Of a DNA stretch of 64,000 bases, positions 33,426 to 45,500 are shown one piece after another; position 1 is the first letter of the stretch, and each line of letters opens with the position of its first letter. Below the pieces are notes generated by a model. It ran no database searches. It was not told the DNA's origin and saw nothing but the letters and a program-made list of their open reading frames with translations. Position numbers and translations under genes: made by a program. Location: NCBI GenBank assembly GCA_964017065.1, contig OZ024788.1:5888087-5952086 (forward strand), read 5' to 3'. This DNA comes from Haliclona indistincta. Taxonomy: Eukaryota; Porifera; Demospongiae; Haplosclerida; Chalinidae.

Positions 33426-36116
33426 ATGGCGTACGGTCAAGCTGCTCCGCCCCTTTCTCCCTTTCTCACTCGTCTCATCTGTCTGCTGAGCAAACCAAAC
33501 ACAGTAGTTATTGCTGAGAAGATGGTAAACAACTTGTTTAACAAGCGCCCGTCAAGTGATCGTGAGTCGTCGATGAAATCACGTGATTGCGAGTAGCTCT
33601 GCGCTTGCGCAGTCGTGAGGGAAACATTAACCACGGATGCTTGTTTTGACTTCCACTGGACCTGTGTACTAAACTGTCTCGCTTCACTAGCACTGCATGT
33701 AACTACAGGTGGTGACATTATTGAGTAAGTGAGTGAAAGACACTTGTGTTAATGATTGATTGTTTTCTCTTCACACAGAGCTCCTAGATTGTTTCATCTT
33801 CCTCAAATTGCACAAATGAACTTTTTGATTCTACTAACACGAGTGTACCGCACTATACCACACAAGTGTCTTTTGGAGTTCATACAAACACTGTTGTCAT
33901 GCCCAATTATCAAAAATGGGTGGATCCAATTCTATCTCAGACAACTACTCAATCTTGCGACATCAAATTCGTGTGAGACTGCTGATGACAATCAAGACAA
34001 AGCCGTCTTGAAAACTGGCTTGAGCAGTGCAACTGTAAATCGTCTACGTGGATTTTGTTCACAGCAATTCCCAAGTTCAGTTGAAGCCATAAAAGTTGTA
34101 TCAGTGTCACATACCGAGGAGCAAAGCTACGAAAAGCACGCTACTCAAGAACTGGACGTGGAAGGGGATGAGAACACTTCAACAGGTTTGTTGTAATGAC
34201 AGATCAGTTCAATAATTCTGTATTTCACTTCATTTTAGATACCAAACTGTTGCAACAACAGGTCCCTTTTTTTCAGCAAAGGAGTCTTTCATCATCGGAT
34301 CATGACTCAGTTATCATTGTCGATGATCCACCATCAGTGGTCATGCTTTCAAGCGATGACTCCTCAAGTGATGGTGAGTATTATAAAATGTAGTATCAAT
34401 GTGTTTGAGCACGTTGGGCAAGTAAATATGCAAAACCCTGGATGGCGGTGTAACGAAACTCTTCCATTCAAATTATATCATATAGCATACACTGTATAGG
34501 TTCACTGCTGCATAATTATGTTAGGTGAGCTGTTGTGATTTTTTTCTATTGACAGGTGGAGGCGCTGTATCACAGATTGCAATGGAAGGTGAAGCAGCAG
34601 TGGCTGAGGCAAGCAGTATGAATTTTGAATATTATGATAACTATTGAATTTGTATGTAGAACAAAGCTTTACCTAACATAATGGGAAACAGTACATTGGG
34701 TTCTGGAGATGAGGTAGCAGTGTTGGTTGATGGTTTTCTACAGTCTTGGATGAATGGACAGGTTCTTTGCTTTAACTATCTACTCATTTTTACTATTCCC
34801 ATGCTGTCACTCACTCTCACTCACTCTCACTTGCTTACTGACTCACTCACTCACTCACTCACTCACTCACTCACTCACTCACTCACTCACTCACTCACTC
34901 ACTCACCACCTAGGAAGCTGATCAAGAATCGTTTGATACATTGCTAGTGTCTGCAAATCTGAACAATGTAAGGAAAATGTATTTTTATACTCAGTCTTCT
35001 ATTTCTTATTTTGTGTTCAGTTAGAATATTCTCTCTCAGTCATTACGTTTGATGAAGCAGCAGAATCTAGCTTGTTGGCTGTCATCAACAATGTCAGTGA
35101 ACTGAGATGGTTTTACAAAAAAAACTTAAATCCAATTCAGGTGACCAATTGCAGTCGTGATGCTAGTTATCACAGTGTCAGTGTGTGTATCAGATATCTA
35201 ATATATCCTCAGGTTAACAAAAGAGCTTTCAGCTAGTTAGTTTAACTTCTATCTTTTTCAGGTTGTCAGTTCTGTTCAAAAGTATGTGTCTCGTGCACTC
35301 CTCTCTGCTCTCACGTCACTGCTAGCCAAGCACTCTAACCCCACAATCGAGGCACTTCTCAGCCCTCTTTTGAAATCACCAAGTGTCAGTGAGTGCTAGC
35401 AAAGCTATACACTATCGTGATTGAAGGCAATACATTATATCCAAAATATAATAGTTGTAGTAATAATAGTAGTTCTACATAATTTTTTGTGTACAGAGTG
35501 TGACTGATCATGTATCTGTGTGTAGGTGTGGGTCATTGTGATCTGGTGTGCTCTCTTTTGAGAAGTTCACTCACTGAAGATCAGAGAAGCCTCTTGTGGA
35601 GGCAAGTATCCACATAATAATGAGTGTGATCAATGTGTTTATTTAGGAGTCTACTGGGACACACTCATGATCAAACAAAAGGTGAGAGAAAAATAAGCTA
35701 TTACTTCAAAATTTATTATTATTTTTTACTGTCAAGAATCTTTTGTTTTGACTGCTCACACGATGAAGATTCTACAGACACTTATAGAAAAGGTACAAAA
35801 TTGTATCTATAAGTATAAACTTTTCTCCTTTGCTGTACTTGTTGTAGGGTGTTGTTATCCGCCCAGGCAGTTGTGTGAATGATACGGTGAGGCTCCTGCA
35901 GGAGAACGCTGACACTCACAGCACTAACCTCAAGTTTGCTCATCTCTTTGATACTCTTCTCTTCAAAAATGGCAACCAGGTATAGCTACAATCAAAAACT
36001 TAGATTCACTCTCTTTTTCACAGTTCTCTGCAGTTGTTCCGGCATTGGCAGAGATAGCAAAGTTGAACAAAACTAGCTTCACAAATAAACTACTAAAAGC
36101 AATAAATGACATTTAA
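33426..36116 (+). pseudogene. FANCE: FANCE-like gene, copy 2, with an early stop
   Basis: Exons parallel copy 1: 33426-33724, 33779-34185, 34239-34373, 34556-34608, 34660-34761, 34914-34967, 35021-35092, 35141-35212, 35262-35388, 35526-35601, 35647-35681, 35737-35792, 35848-35979 and 36024-36116. All splice phases are kept and the exon 2 donor (ACAG|GTTTGT) is intact. In exon 1, TAG at 33594-33596 replaces the TCG of copy 1, 56 codons after the same ATG. The next in-frame Met is in exon 2 (AQMNF), so only an N-terminally shortened protein would be possible. The acceptor before exon 12 is AAG rather than CAG. Later exons have substitutions but no frameshift. It may therefore be a recent pseudogene or a gene with another start. 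Confidence 0.75.
34848..34905 (+). repeat. (ACTC)n microsatellite in FANCE copy 2 intron 5
   Basis: Same position and strand as in FANCE copy 1 (6945-7008). Confidence 0.9.
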
Positions 36117-37416
36117 AGCAATGGTTAATTTAACTTGACTTCAAGGGTGATGACAAAGAGAAAATGAAAAGACAAAAGACAGACTGACGCCATTGAGTAC
36201 ACATGGTACTGAGCTATATATTCAAGCTAGTGCTTTAGTGCACAGCATTCCTTGTCCGTATTATTGCTTGTTGGTTCGTGTAGAAGAATTTCAGTGACAA
36301 TACTATAATGTATAACTCACTTATGGTTGGTGAATCAAGCACTGTGAAACAACTAGTTTGAAGTTTTGCTATGTTGTTATGATCAAGAATTAAATGAAGC
36401 CCAGACTAACATACCTTGAGCTACATGGCCTGTTTTCAAAGAAAACAGTGTCTTGTAACTTGTAAGTACCTTCTTGTGAGTGCAGTCTAAATGTTACAAC
36501 AGCTAGTTTATCACTTCAGGAAAAAAGCTTCTCGTCTATTAATAGACACAATTAGTATCTGCTTAACAACGAATGATCACTAAACAACAAAGTCAAATAT
36601 TGTATGTTTGTGACATGTGCATCAAGTGATCCTGACGAAGGAATTCAAAGACTAAAGAAAGACAAGATGTAGTTGGTAGCAAACATGGATATACTATCCT
36701 GCAGCTACACGTACAAATAACCATGCTGGTTAGATGTCTTTACTGGCATGATGTGAAAGCATGCTATAGCTGTCCTGCCCATTTTATTAGCACATAATTA
36801 TGCATATGCATTTGATACTAGGAATTATAATTGACACAAAATGACTGTTTTTGTAAAAACCGTCTCAACCCACCCACCCAGTTTTGGTCTGGGGTCGATA
36901 ATTTTTTCTGCCAGGACTCCCTGTTTAAGAGTATCTAATTTAAACAACAAAAATTATGAGTCACAAATCTTGTGTAGTGTAATCTTGTGTAGTGTAATCT
37001 TGTGTAATCTTGTGTAAGAACAAATTTTGAGCAAACATCTAGTCTTGCTTGTGTTGCTTGTTTCAGAACTGGTATCCAACGAGCAACAAAAATCCTCCTG
37101 ACAGACGGACATATACAAACAGACATATACTGTATGCCTCCAGTGGCACGTACTGTTTTTGAGTCTTTTATGATATTATCTGCCTCACACACAACTTATC
37201 ATTGTGATCTACATTGATTCAGTGATTTCAATCATCTACTAATTTCACAAGTGTTGACACTGCTTACCCTCTCAATGACCATTTCAGGAGCTCCTGCTAA
37301 ATAGATAATCAGGGCTCTATTAATTATTTTTTAAATGAATTCTAGTACATGTACTTGGTCACAGTATGCCTATTGCACTTGGGTATTTTAGTATTATAAA
37401 AGATGGTAATACTGTT
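36117..37416. other. Convergent spacer between FANCE copy 2 and gene C
   Basis: No gene is seen. It is duplicated flank, with a short tandem CTTGTGTAGTGTAAT repeat at 36969-37015. Confidence 0.6.
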
Positions 37417-40400
37417 TCACACTATCACAACCAGTAAAGCAATGAATGCAAGACCAGAAAGCACCAAGAAATGGCTGATCAGTGCAGCAGCAGACCCCGG
37501 TGAGTCCAGACAGACATTTGGTTCAGTCAGTGGATTGCAAATTTCCGGAGTATTTGAAATTGTTGTAGTTGTCTGAAAAAGAGAATACGGTATTTTTATA
37601 GCTGTGTAGGCAGTATTACCAACTTACTAATGAAATGTTTCTTTTCACACAGAATTCCAGCTGGTTTCCAGAGAAGTACACATTGCGTTCAAATGCCTGG
37701 ACCATTTCTGGTGTCCACTCTAGTTGGTTGAATGTATCCTGGATTGCCGTAGCACTATTGCTGCCTACTGCAGATAAGAATTGTTGCCGAAGGTTTTGTC
37801 TAAAAATATGAAAATATTTATTATTGTACATGTACTAAATAATTATTGTATCAATAATTTTTTACTTACGGAACATATTCAGTAGCAAAGCTCACGATAT
37901 CATCGAATCGTGGACTTGACAAGCAGCCTCTAAAATTCACTCTTGGATAGTAGAACAGAAACGATAGACACATTTCATCTCGAGTGCTTTCTCCTCCCTA
38001 TACATTAATATTGGCCTTAAAACATTGTTCAGATGTTGATGTTTTCACAGCTGATGACAAATTTTATTATACTTGCAAAACCTGATGTCAACTTACCAAA
38101 GTAATATTGGATCTGTTTGAGCTGTCATAAATGCACCTCAACCGCAAGGTATCACCCTGTGAGTGAGTGAGTGAGTGAGTGAGTGAGTGAGTGAGTGAGT
38201 GAGTGAGTGAGTGAGTGAGTGAGTGAGTGAGTGAGTGAGTGAGTGAGAGAGTGAGTGAGTGAGAGAGTGAGTGAGTGAGTGAGTGAGTGAGTGAGTGAGT
38301 GAGTGAGTGAGTGAGTGAGTGAGTGAGTGAGTGAGTGAGTGAGTGAGTGAGTGAGTGAGTGAGTGAGTGAGTCATTGAGTCTAAACTCACAGGCATAATA
38401 GCCACTTGTGGTATATGTGTAGTCTGTTGAAAGTTAAAGTCATAGTTCAAATTACGCTCCACAAGTCGTATTTCATCAAAACAATTGTTGCCCAGTGAAC
38501 TATTCTCACGCAAAACAGACAACTCCAAACCAATGCCTGTATTTAATAGTATGTGTGCAAAAGTGATTACAAATGTATGCTGTAGTTCTGCAAAGCAGTG
38601 GTTTTACGATATAGTATATACATGCACAGTTATAGATGCCTGCCGCCACTATAGTATAAGCAACTGCAACATGCCTAGCATAATGTAATACACAGAAATG
38701 TACTCTAGAACCGCTTTGAACACAAAATAGAGAAATTATATCAACGGGCAGCTGTATAGTATGCTATCAGTATTCATTGTGTTCAAACTCACCAAGAAGA
38801 TGTGTATGAAGGAAATTGCCTATAACACGTATCCCATCAGCAGGCAACTGTGTATGTAGTAGTAACCAATGAATAATATTATCTCAACATCACTCCGGTA
38901 ATCATACCTGTTGTGAAGTGCAACTGCTATGGCATGTTCCATATGTAGAATAGTTTGGAGTCCCTGGTGGAATGACTTGATTGAACCGTACTAAATGACC
39001 CACTTGCATTATTCCAGCATCATGTTCTCTTCTGGTTTGAGTATAAGTATATATGATACCAGAACTGTCACTAACTCCTATTGATGTTAAAAATTGTTGA
39101 CTTTTCTTATGGGGCATATTTACTAACCTGACACCATATTTGGATTATCATAGTGCAATTGCATTACTATATAGCGGGGAAAACCAGGTCCACCAAAAGG
39201 AAAAGCAACATTGCTTGGATAGACAAAGCCCTATCAGAGATCATTGATGAGTTTGCAGTCATGATGATTCATTGTAGTGTTGTTATTTAAAAGGATTGCG
39301 ACACTCATTTATGTAAAATTCTCAGAAATGCACCAGTTCTATTGATTTTGTCAGTATCAAATCTTACATGAACACTGCACATTCAATAAATTCGCTGACA
39401 ATATTCACTCACATCTCCTCCAACTGCCCATCCTCCGAGTGATAGACCACTAAGACAACCTCGAATACTGCTATTAATTGAATTGCATGGTCCTTGTTCT
39501 GCTTCTAGGTCGAGTCCATCCAGTCCGTCGCACACATAGATCAACAAGTGATGCACATGCGCCTCGTTTCCAGGCGAAATTGAGGGAGTAATCTGTATAA
39601 AGATTAGCAATTGAGTTACTTAAGAGATGACATGCAATGGTACCTTGGTAATATAGACTTGCTGTGTGTCAAGTGTCTGTGGAATTCTAAACCCGGAGCA
39701 CCAATAGGTAGTGTCATCACTAGGAATGGTAACCTGCAATAAGTATATTATTGATTAAGTTAAATAAGGAGCTAATTCACACGCACATTAGTGACTGTAA
39801 CTTCCAGAGTCATTGCATCAGGTGGGTCCTGTGGACGGTTGGTTTGCCCTCCTAGCAGATTCAGACTAGTTGACCCTCTGTTAAGCTGATGGAAAGCTGT
39901 TACATTGTCTACTGGATCATTGTCATTCCAGCTCCACAAAACACGACTAGTCTCATGCTGCAATAACAAAAAAGTGTTAATAGTAAACTACTTCCGGTAA
40001 TAGTTAATGAATTAATTAAATAATAAATAATGACAATGAATACAATAACAGTCGTATAATGGTCGTCACCTTGATATTTCTGTCATTTGCAGTGTCACAG
40101 GACGTGTAGTTTCTGTAGAACTCCAGTACAGTGTATCCACCCTGCTCTGAAGCTCTCGTTAGAAACCAGTCTTGTTGTTCATCAACAGACGGCAGAGAGC
40201 GGGTGTCAGCAAATCGATCCTAAAAGACAGCAATTTAAAACATAACATGCAGCTCTGGTCATTATAAACTGTCAGCGTCCAACTCACATCAAAGTTGCTT
40301 CTTCCGGCATTATCAACCCATCCTATCACCACGTCTGATTGGGGCATCTGTCCGTTGGGAGAAATTCCAAAGCCGACCCATCCTGTGGTTCTCACACGAA

Positions 40401-40563
40401 CTGCAAAGCGGATCGTCTGTGCATCGTTGTTGAAAGACCAGTAGAGAGTGTAGCGCTCGTGCAGGCTCGCATTGAACTGGTATGTGGAGCTCAAGTCAGC
40501 ACTAGACTGTGCTGATGAATACGACACCAACAGCAACAGAACAACGGCAGCAACTGCATGCAT
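37417..40563 (-). CDS. Gene C: complete DOMON/copper type II monooxygenase
   Basis: Exons in transcript order: 40563-40288, 40219-40070, 39957-39787, 39733-39644, 39592-39413, 39230-39128, 39077-38908, 38847-38793, 38536-38391, 38156-38097, 37997-37870, 37799-37628 and 37572-37417. They give 618 residues. A signal peptide precedes the DOMON domain and both copper domains. CuH ligands are His243, His244 and His315 (Q-L-H-Y-D-N-P). CuM ligands are His394, His396 and Met476. The linker is shorter than in gene B, and the hydrophobic tail again runs to the stop. All introns but the microsatellite one are short, so this compact copy is probably closest to the ancestral layout. Most likely an active secretory-pathway or surface enzyme; the substrate is unknown. 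Confidence 0.88.
38157..38390 (-). repeat. (ACTC)n microsatellite intron of gene C
   Basis: On the coding strand it is an almost pure ACTC array of 234 bp, a multiple of 3 without a stop. Retention would add a (Thr-His-Ser-Leu)n run in frame. Confidence 0.92.
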
Positions 40564-40640
40564 GATTCAGTCTCAAGGCTCGATGCAGCACAAGTCCTTC
40601 ATGGCCACGAATTCCTCGCTTTATTAATAGTGCACGGCAC
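40564..40640 (-). promoter_or_regulatory. Conserved 5' flank of gene C
   Basis: Minus strand TTAATAAAGCGAGGAATTCG and the leader CTTGTGCTGCATCGAGCC match gene B's 5' flank. TTAATAAAG is TATA-like. Confidence 0.55.
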
Positions 40641-42504
40641 GTGGCCATCATCCCACGCTCAATCTGACACATTATACTCACACAGAGTACTCACAAGTGC
40701 ATTATGAATATAATTCCAGCGCTACACGGTGCACTAGCCTCGTACACGGTGCACTAGCCTCGTACACGGTGCACATGCAATGATAATAATCTCATCAATC
40801 AACATATTTTTGATCAGAAGCTATTCTAGCAGCTTGCACCCATGCAGTAATGTGGGTCTGTGTACTGTTGGCTGGTCTGTGTACTGTTTGTCCATTCTAT
40901 AGTCATGTTTTATTTTATCATTGGACAGTTCAAGATGCAAAAATCAAGAATACACAGTTTTTTATTACAATGCATAGTCTGAAAAACAGAAATCACCACC
41001 AATAATTTTTAATTTGGTTTGTATCTCATAGCTGCAAAGAAGAGTGCTTATTACATGATGACCTCCACACGATCACTAAACCACACCCTCTTTAGAATGC
41101 AAGGCTGAAATAGAAGGTGGGGTCTTTGAGATAGAACTGACAACCATGTAATCATGTAAAGCTGGAGTCTAATGAGGCAGCATGCAATTAAGTCCAATTA
41201 AATGGATTTTCCTTAGATTAATTTGTAGATCCGAACAATTAACTATCAGTTTTACCATGCATATCCACTTTATCTTGCTGCATTATGCACTTTGAAGGCG
41301 GCTGTTGACACTAAAAAAATTTAAGTATCCATGCATCGCATGTCATCAATAAAAAAAAAAACCTATATACCTGCGGCACACATTATGTGCACACACTCTT
41401 ACTCCTCCTCTTCCTTCCTACGTACTCACACTCCTCCTATTACTCAGTGTGCTTCCATCCCACCTAATCTGGTCTTGTACATGTACTGGAGAGCAATTAG
41501 TCCACTGACATGACAGGCTGTGTCTCATGATCTACTAATGTTGGGATAGCACACCTGCAGTAAGAGGCACACTGTTGGTCCTCCTGCAGGAGGTTCAGTA
41601 CTGTGCATAGTAGCTGTTTACTAAGGTACCCTGGCTTCGTATACGTGGGCAATTTTAGATTGCTTTGCTCACATATAAAGGTGGGAGGAGTGTGTGCATG
41701 CACATAATTAACATGGTTGTAGGATACACACCACCCTCCTACACACACAAACACATAAGTGAACACGTCACTTGATTTACTTCCTGTGAAGTGTTGAGCA
41801 GGTCACACCCATACGCTTGTCTTTCTCCAAATTTGAGTTAAAAATTGAGTGCCAAGAATAAGAAAAACCAAAGAAAGGGTTACAATATTTATATTCTGGT
41901 ACTCGACTTAAACATGAAATATTGGTGGACAAACAGTACCGTACACAGGGATTTTAGCTGGTGATAGTATGATAGTTTATACTGCTTAGAACAGCACAAA
42001 CTTGAGAAAATAGGCTGCAATTTCCATTTTTCGAACTGAGTGTTAAAATACGAAAAATGGCTAAAATTTGATTTTTAAACTGCCTGTTTCGAAGCGAAAA
42101 TCGAGTGGATAAACAGTACACAGACCAGTGGTACACTCATATTTCATTTCACAGGCAACCTCTTCGTATAAAAAGCAAATTGTATGCAAAATGGGACCAT
42201 TTGTTTGTGTTTTCATTTCATGACAAAATGCAGGATGCATGAACTGCCGTATAACGAGAAATTTTGGTGGGCAAAATTTTGGCGAATTTGCCAAGAACAG
42301 TCATCTACTAATTTCACTGTACTGACACTGTTTACCCTATCTATGACCATTTCAGGAGCTCCTGCTATGTAATCAGGGTTCCTGATATAATAATATTATA
42401 TTATTATTTTTAAATGATAATATTAAATTCTAGTACATGTACTTGGTCACAGTATGCCTATTGCACTTGAGTATTTTAGTATTATAAAAGATGGTAATAC
42501 TGTT
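40641..42504. other. Spacer between genes C and D
   Basis: No gene is recognised. A 20-bp unit CGTACACGGTGCACTAGCCT is repeated about 2.5 times at 40723-40774. From about 42300 the sequence matches the 3' flank of gene C. Confidence 0.6.
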
Positions 42505-45500
42505 TCACATGATCACAACCAGCAAAGCAATGAATGCAAGACCAGCAAGCACCAAGAAATGGCTGATCAGTGCAGCAGCAGACCCCGGTGAGTCCAGACA
42601 GACATTTGGTTCAGTCAGTGGGTTGCTAATTTCAGGAGTATTTGAAACTGTTAAAGTAGACTAAAAAGAGAATAGTAGTTTTACAGCTGTGTAGGCAGTA
42701 TTACCAACTTACTAATAAACGGTTTCTGTTCACACATAATTCCAGCTGGTTTCCAGAAAAGTACACATTGCGTTCAAATGCCTGGACCATTTCTGGTGTC
42801 CACTCTAGTTGATTAAATGTATCCCGGATTGTAGCCCTATTACTAAATACTGCAGATAAGAATTGCTGCCGAAGATTTTGTCTAAAAATATGAAAATATT
42901 ATACTAAATTGTATCAATAAATTTTACTTACGGAACATATTCAGTAGCAAAGCTCGTGATATCATCGAATTGTGGACTTGACAAACAGTCACTTAAATTC
43001 ACACTTGGATAGTAGAACACAAACGATAGACACATTTCATCTCGAGTGCTTGCTCCTCCCTATAATAATTATATAAAATTATTCATTATTAATAATTACA
43101 TGCCCTTAAAATATAATTTTTCATACATTGCCATGCCCAAACCTGTTGTCAACATACCAAAGTAATATTGGATCTGTTTGAGCTGTCATAAATACACTTC
43201 AACCGCAAGGTATCTCCCTGTGAGTGAGTGAGTGAGTGAGTGAGTGAGTGAGTGAGTGAGTGAGTGAGTGAGTGAGTGAGTGAGTGAGTGAGTGAGTGGG
43301 TGGGTGGGTGGGTGGGTGGGTGGGTGGGTGGGTGGGTGAGTGAGTGAGTGAGTGAGTGATCTGAGTGAGCGAGCGAGCGAGCGAGTGAGTGAGTGAGTGA
43401 GTCATTGAGTCAGTGATACTAAACTCACAGGCATAATAGGCACTTCTTGTGGTAAATGTGTAACCTGTTGAAAGTTGAAGTCATAGTTCAAATTGCGCTC
43501 CACAAGTCGTATTTCATCAAAAGAGTTGTTCCCCAGTGAACTATTCTCACGCAAAACAGACAACTCCAAACCAACACCTGTATTAATAGTATGTGTACAA
43601 AGTGATTACAAATGTATGCTGTAGTTCCGCATACCAGTGGTTTTACTATAATTATGGTATACATGCACAGATATAGAGGCCCACTATAGTAAGCCACTGC
43701 AACATACCTAGCTTAGAGAAAATAATATCAGCAGGCCGTCAGCAGGCAACTGTATAGTATGCTATCAGTATTTATTTTGACAGTGCTATAATTTATATAT
43801 ATATTTTTGTTATTGAATTATATTGTGCATTGCATCGCTTATTTTAAAAAATAGTACCTATATGCTATCAGTATTCATTGTGTTCAAACTCACCAAGAAG
43901 ATGTGTATGAAGAAAATTTCCTATAACACGTATCCCATCAGCAGGCAACTGTGTAACAAATAATAAAATTGTTATCTCAGCATCATTCCGGGTATTTATA
44001 CCAGTTGTGAAGTGCAGTTGCTATGGCATGTTCCATATGTAGAATATTTTGGAGTCCCTGGTGGAATGACTTGAGTCTGTTGTACTGAATGACCCACTTG
44101 TATTATTCCAGCATCATGTTCTCTTCTTGTTTGAGTATAAGTAAATACGAGACCAGAACTGTCACTAACTCCTATTGATGTTAAAAATTGTAGACTTTTT
44201 GGGCATAATTACTAACCTGACACCATATTTGGATTATCATAGTGCAATTGCATTACTGCATAGCGAGGAAAACCAGGTCCACCAAACGGATAAGCAACAT
44301 TGCTTGGATAGGCAAAGCCCTATCAAAGATCACACAAATTTTATTGACAAGTATGCAGTCATAATGATTCATTGTAGTGTTGTAAGAGTAATGGGGTTTA
44401 ATTGTAGTTATAGTTAACAATCACAACACCACTATGCATATTTAAAAGAGACTCAGTTATGTGAAATGCTCAGAAATGTACCAGTTCTATTGATTTTGAC
44501 AGCCGTATCAAATCCATATTCAATAAATTTGCTGACAATATTCACTCACATCTCCTCCAACTGCCCATCCTCCGATTAGTAGACCACCAAGACAAATTTG
44601 TATTCTGAAATTAATTGAATCGCATGGTCCTTGTTCTGCTTCTAGGTCCAGTCCATCCAGTCCGTCGCACACATAGATCAACAAGTGGTGTACATGCGCC
44701 TCGTTTCCAGGGGAAATTGAAGGAGTAAACTGTATAGAGATTAGCAATTGAGTTACTAAAGAGATGACATGCAATGGTACCTTGGTAATATAGACTTGCT
44801 GTGAGTCAAGTGTCTGTGGAATTCTAAACCCGGAACACCAATAGGTAGTATCATCACTAGGGATGGTAACCTGTAATAATTATTAATGTTGATTATGTTA
44901 AATAAAGATCAAGTTCACACGCACATTAGTGACTGTAACTTCCAGAGTCATTGCATCAGGTGGATCCTGTGGGCGATTGGTTTGCCCTCCTAGCAGATTC
45001 AGACTAGTTGACCCTTGGTTCTGATGGAAAGCTGGTACATTGTCCACTGGATCAATATCATTCCAACTCCACACAACACGACTAGTCTCAAACTGTAACC
45101 AAAAAAAACAACAACTGGAACGATAACGTTAATTGTGCTAAGTTAATTAACCTAGAGATTATTAATGCTACGTAACTGGGATAACAATCTTGTGTCACTA
45201 TGCGTGTTTCGCTTGTAATGACGTCATATTCGTGAAAAATCAGACCAAGTGTCTCTCTATGCATCAGACCATATGATCAGACCAAGTGTCTTTGTCGTCT
45301 TCAGTCTTTTCATCAAACACTTATACTATTGCTTCTCTATTCCCTTTGCTACTAGTGTATAACTGCAGTGCTAGTGTATCACTGCTTTCATCCTCTGGTA
45401 GATCACCCATGTCTCCTAGATCACCCAACAATACATTGTCTCTGACAGTAGAAAGCTGGAATCAGACGCACCAACAGTATAGTGGCCGTGCAGCAGTGGC

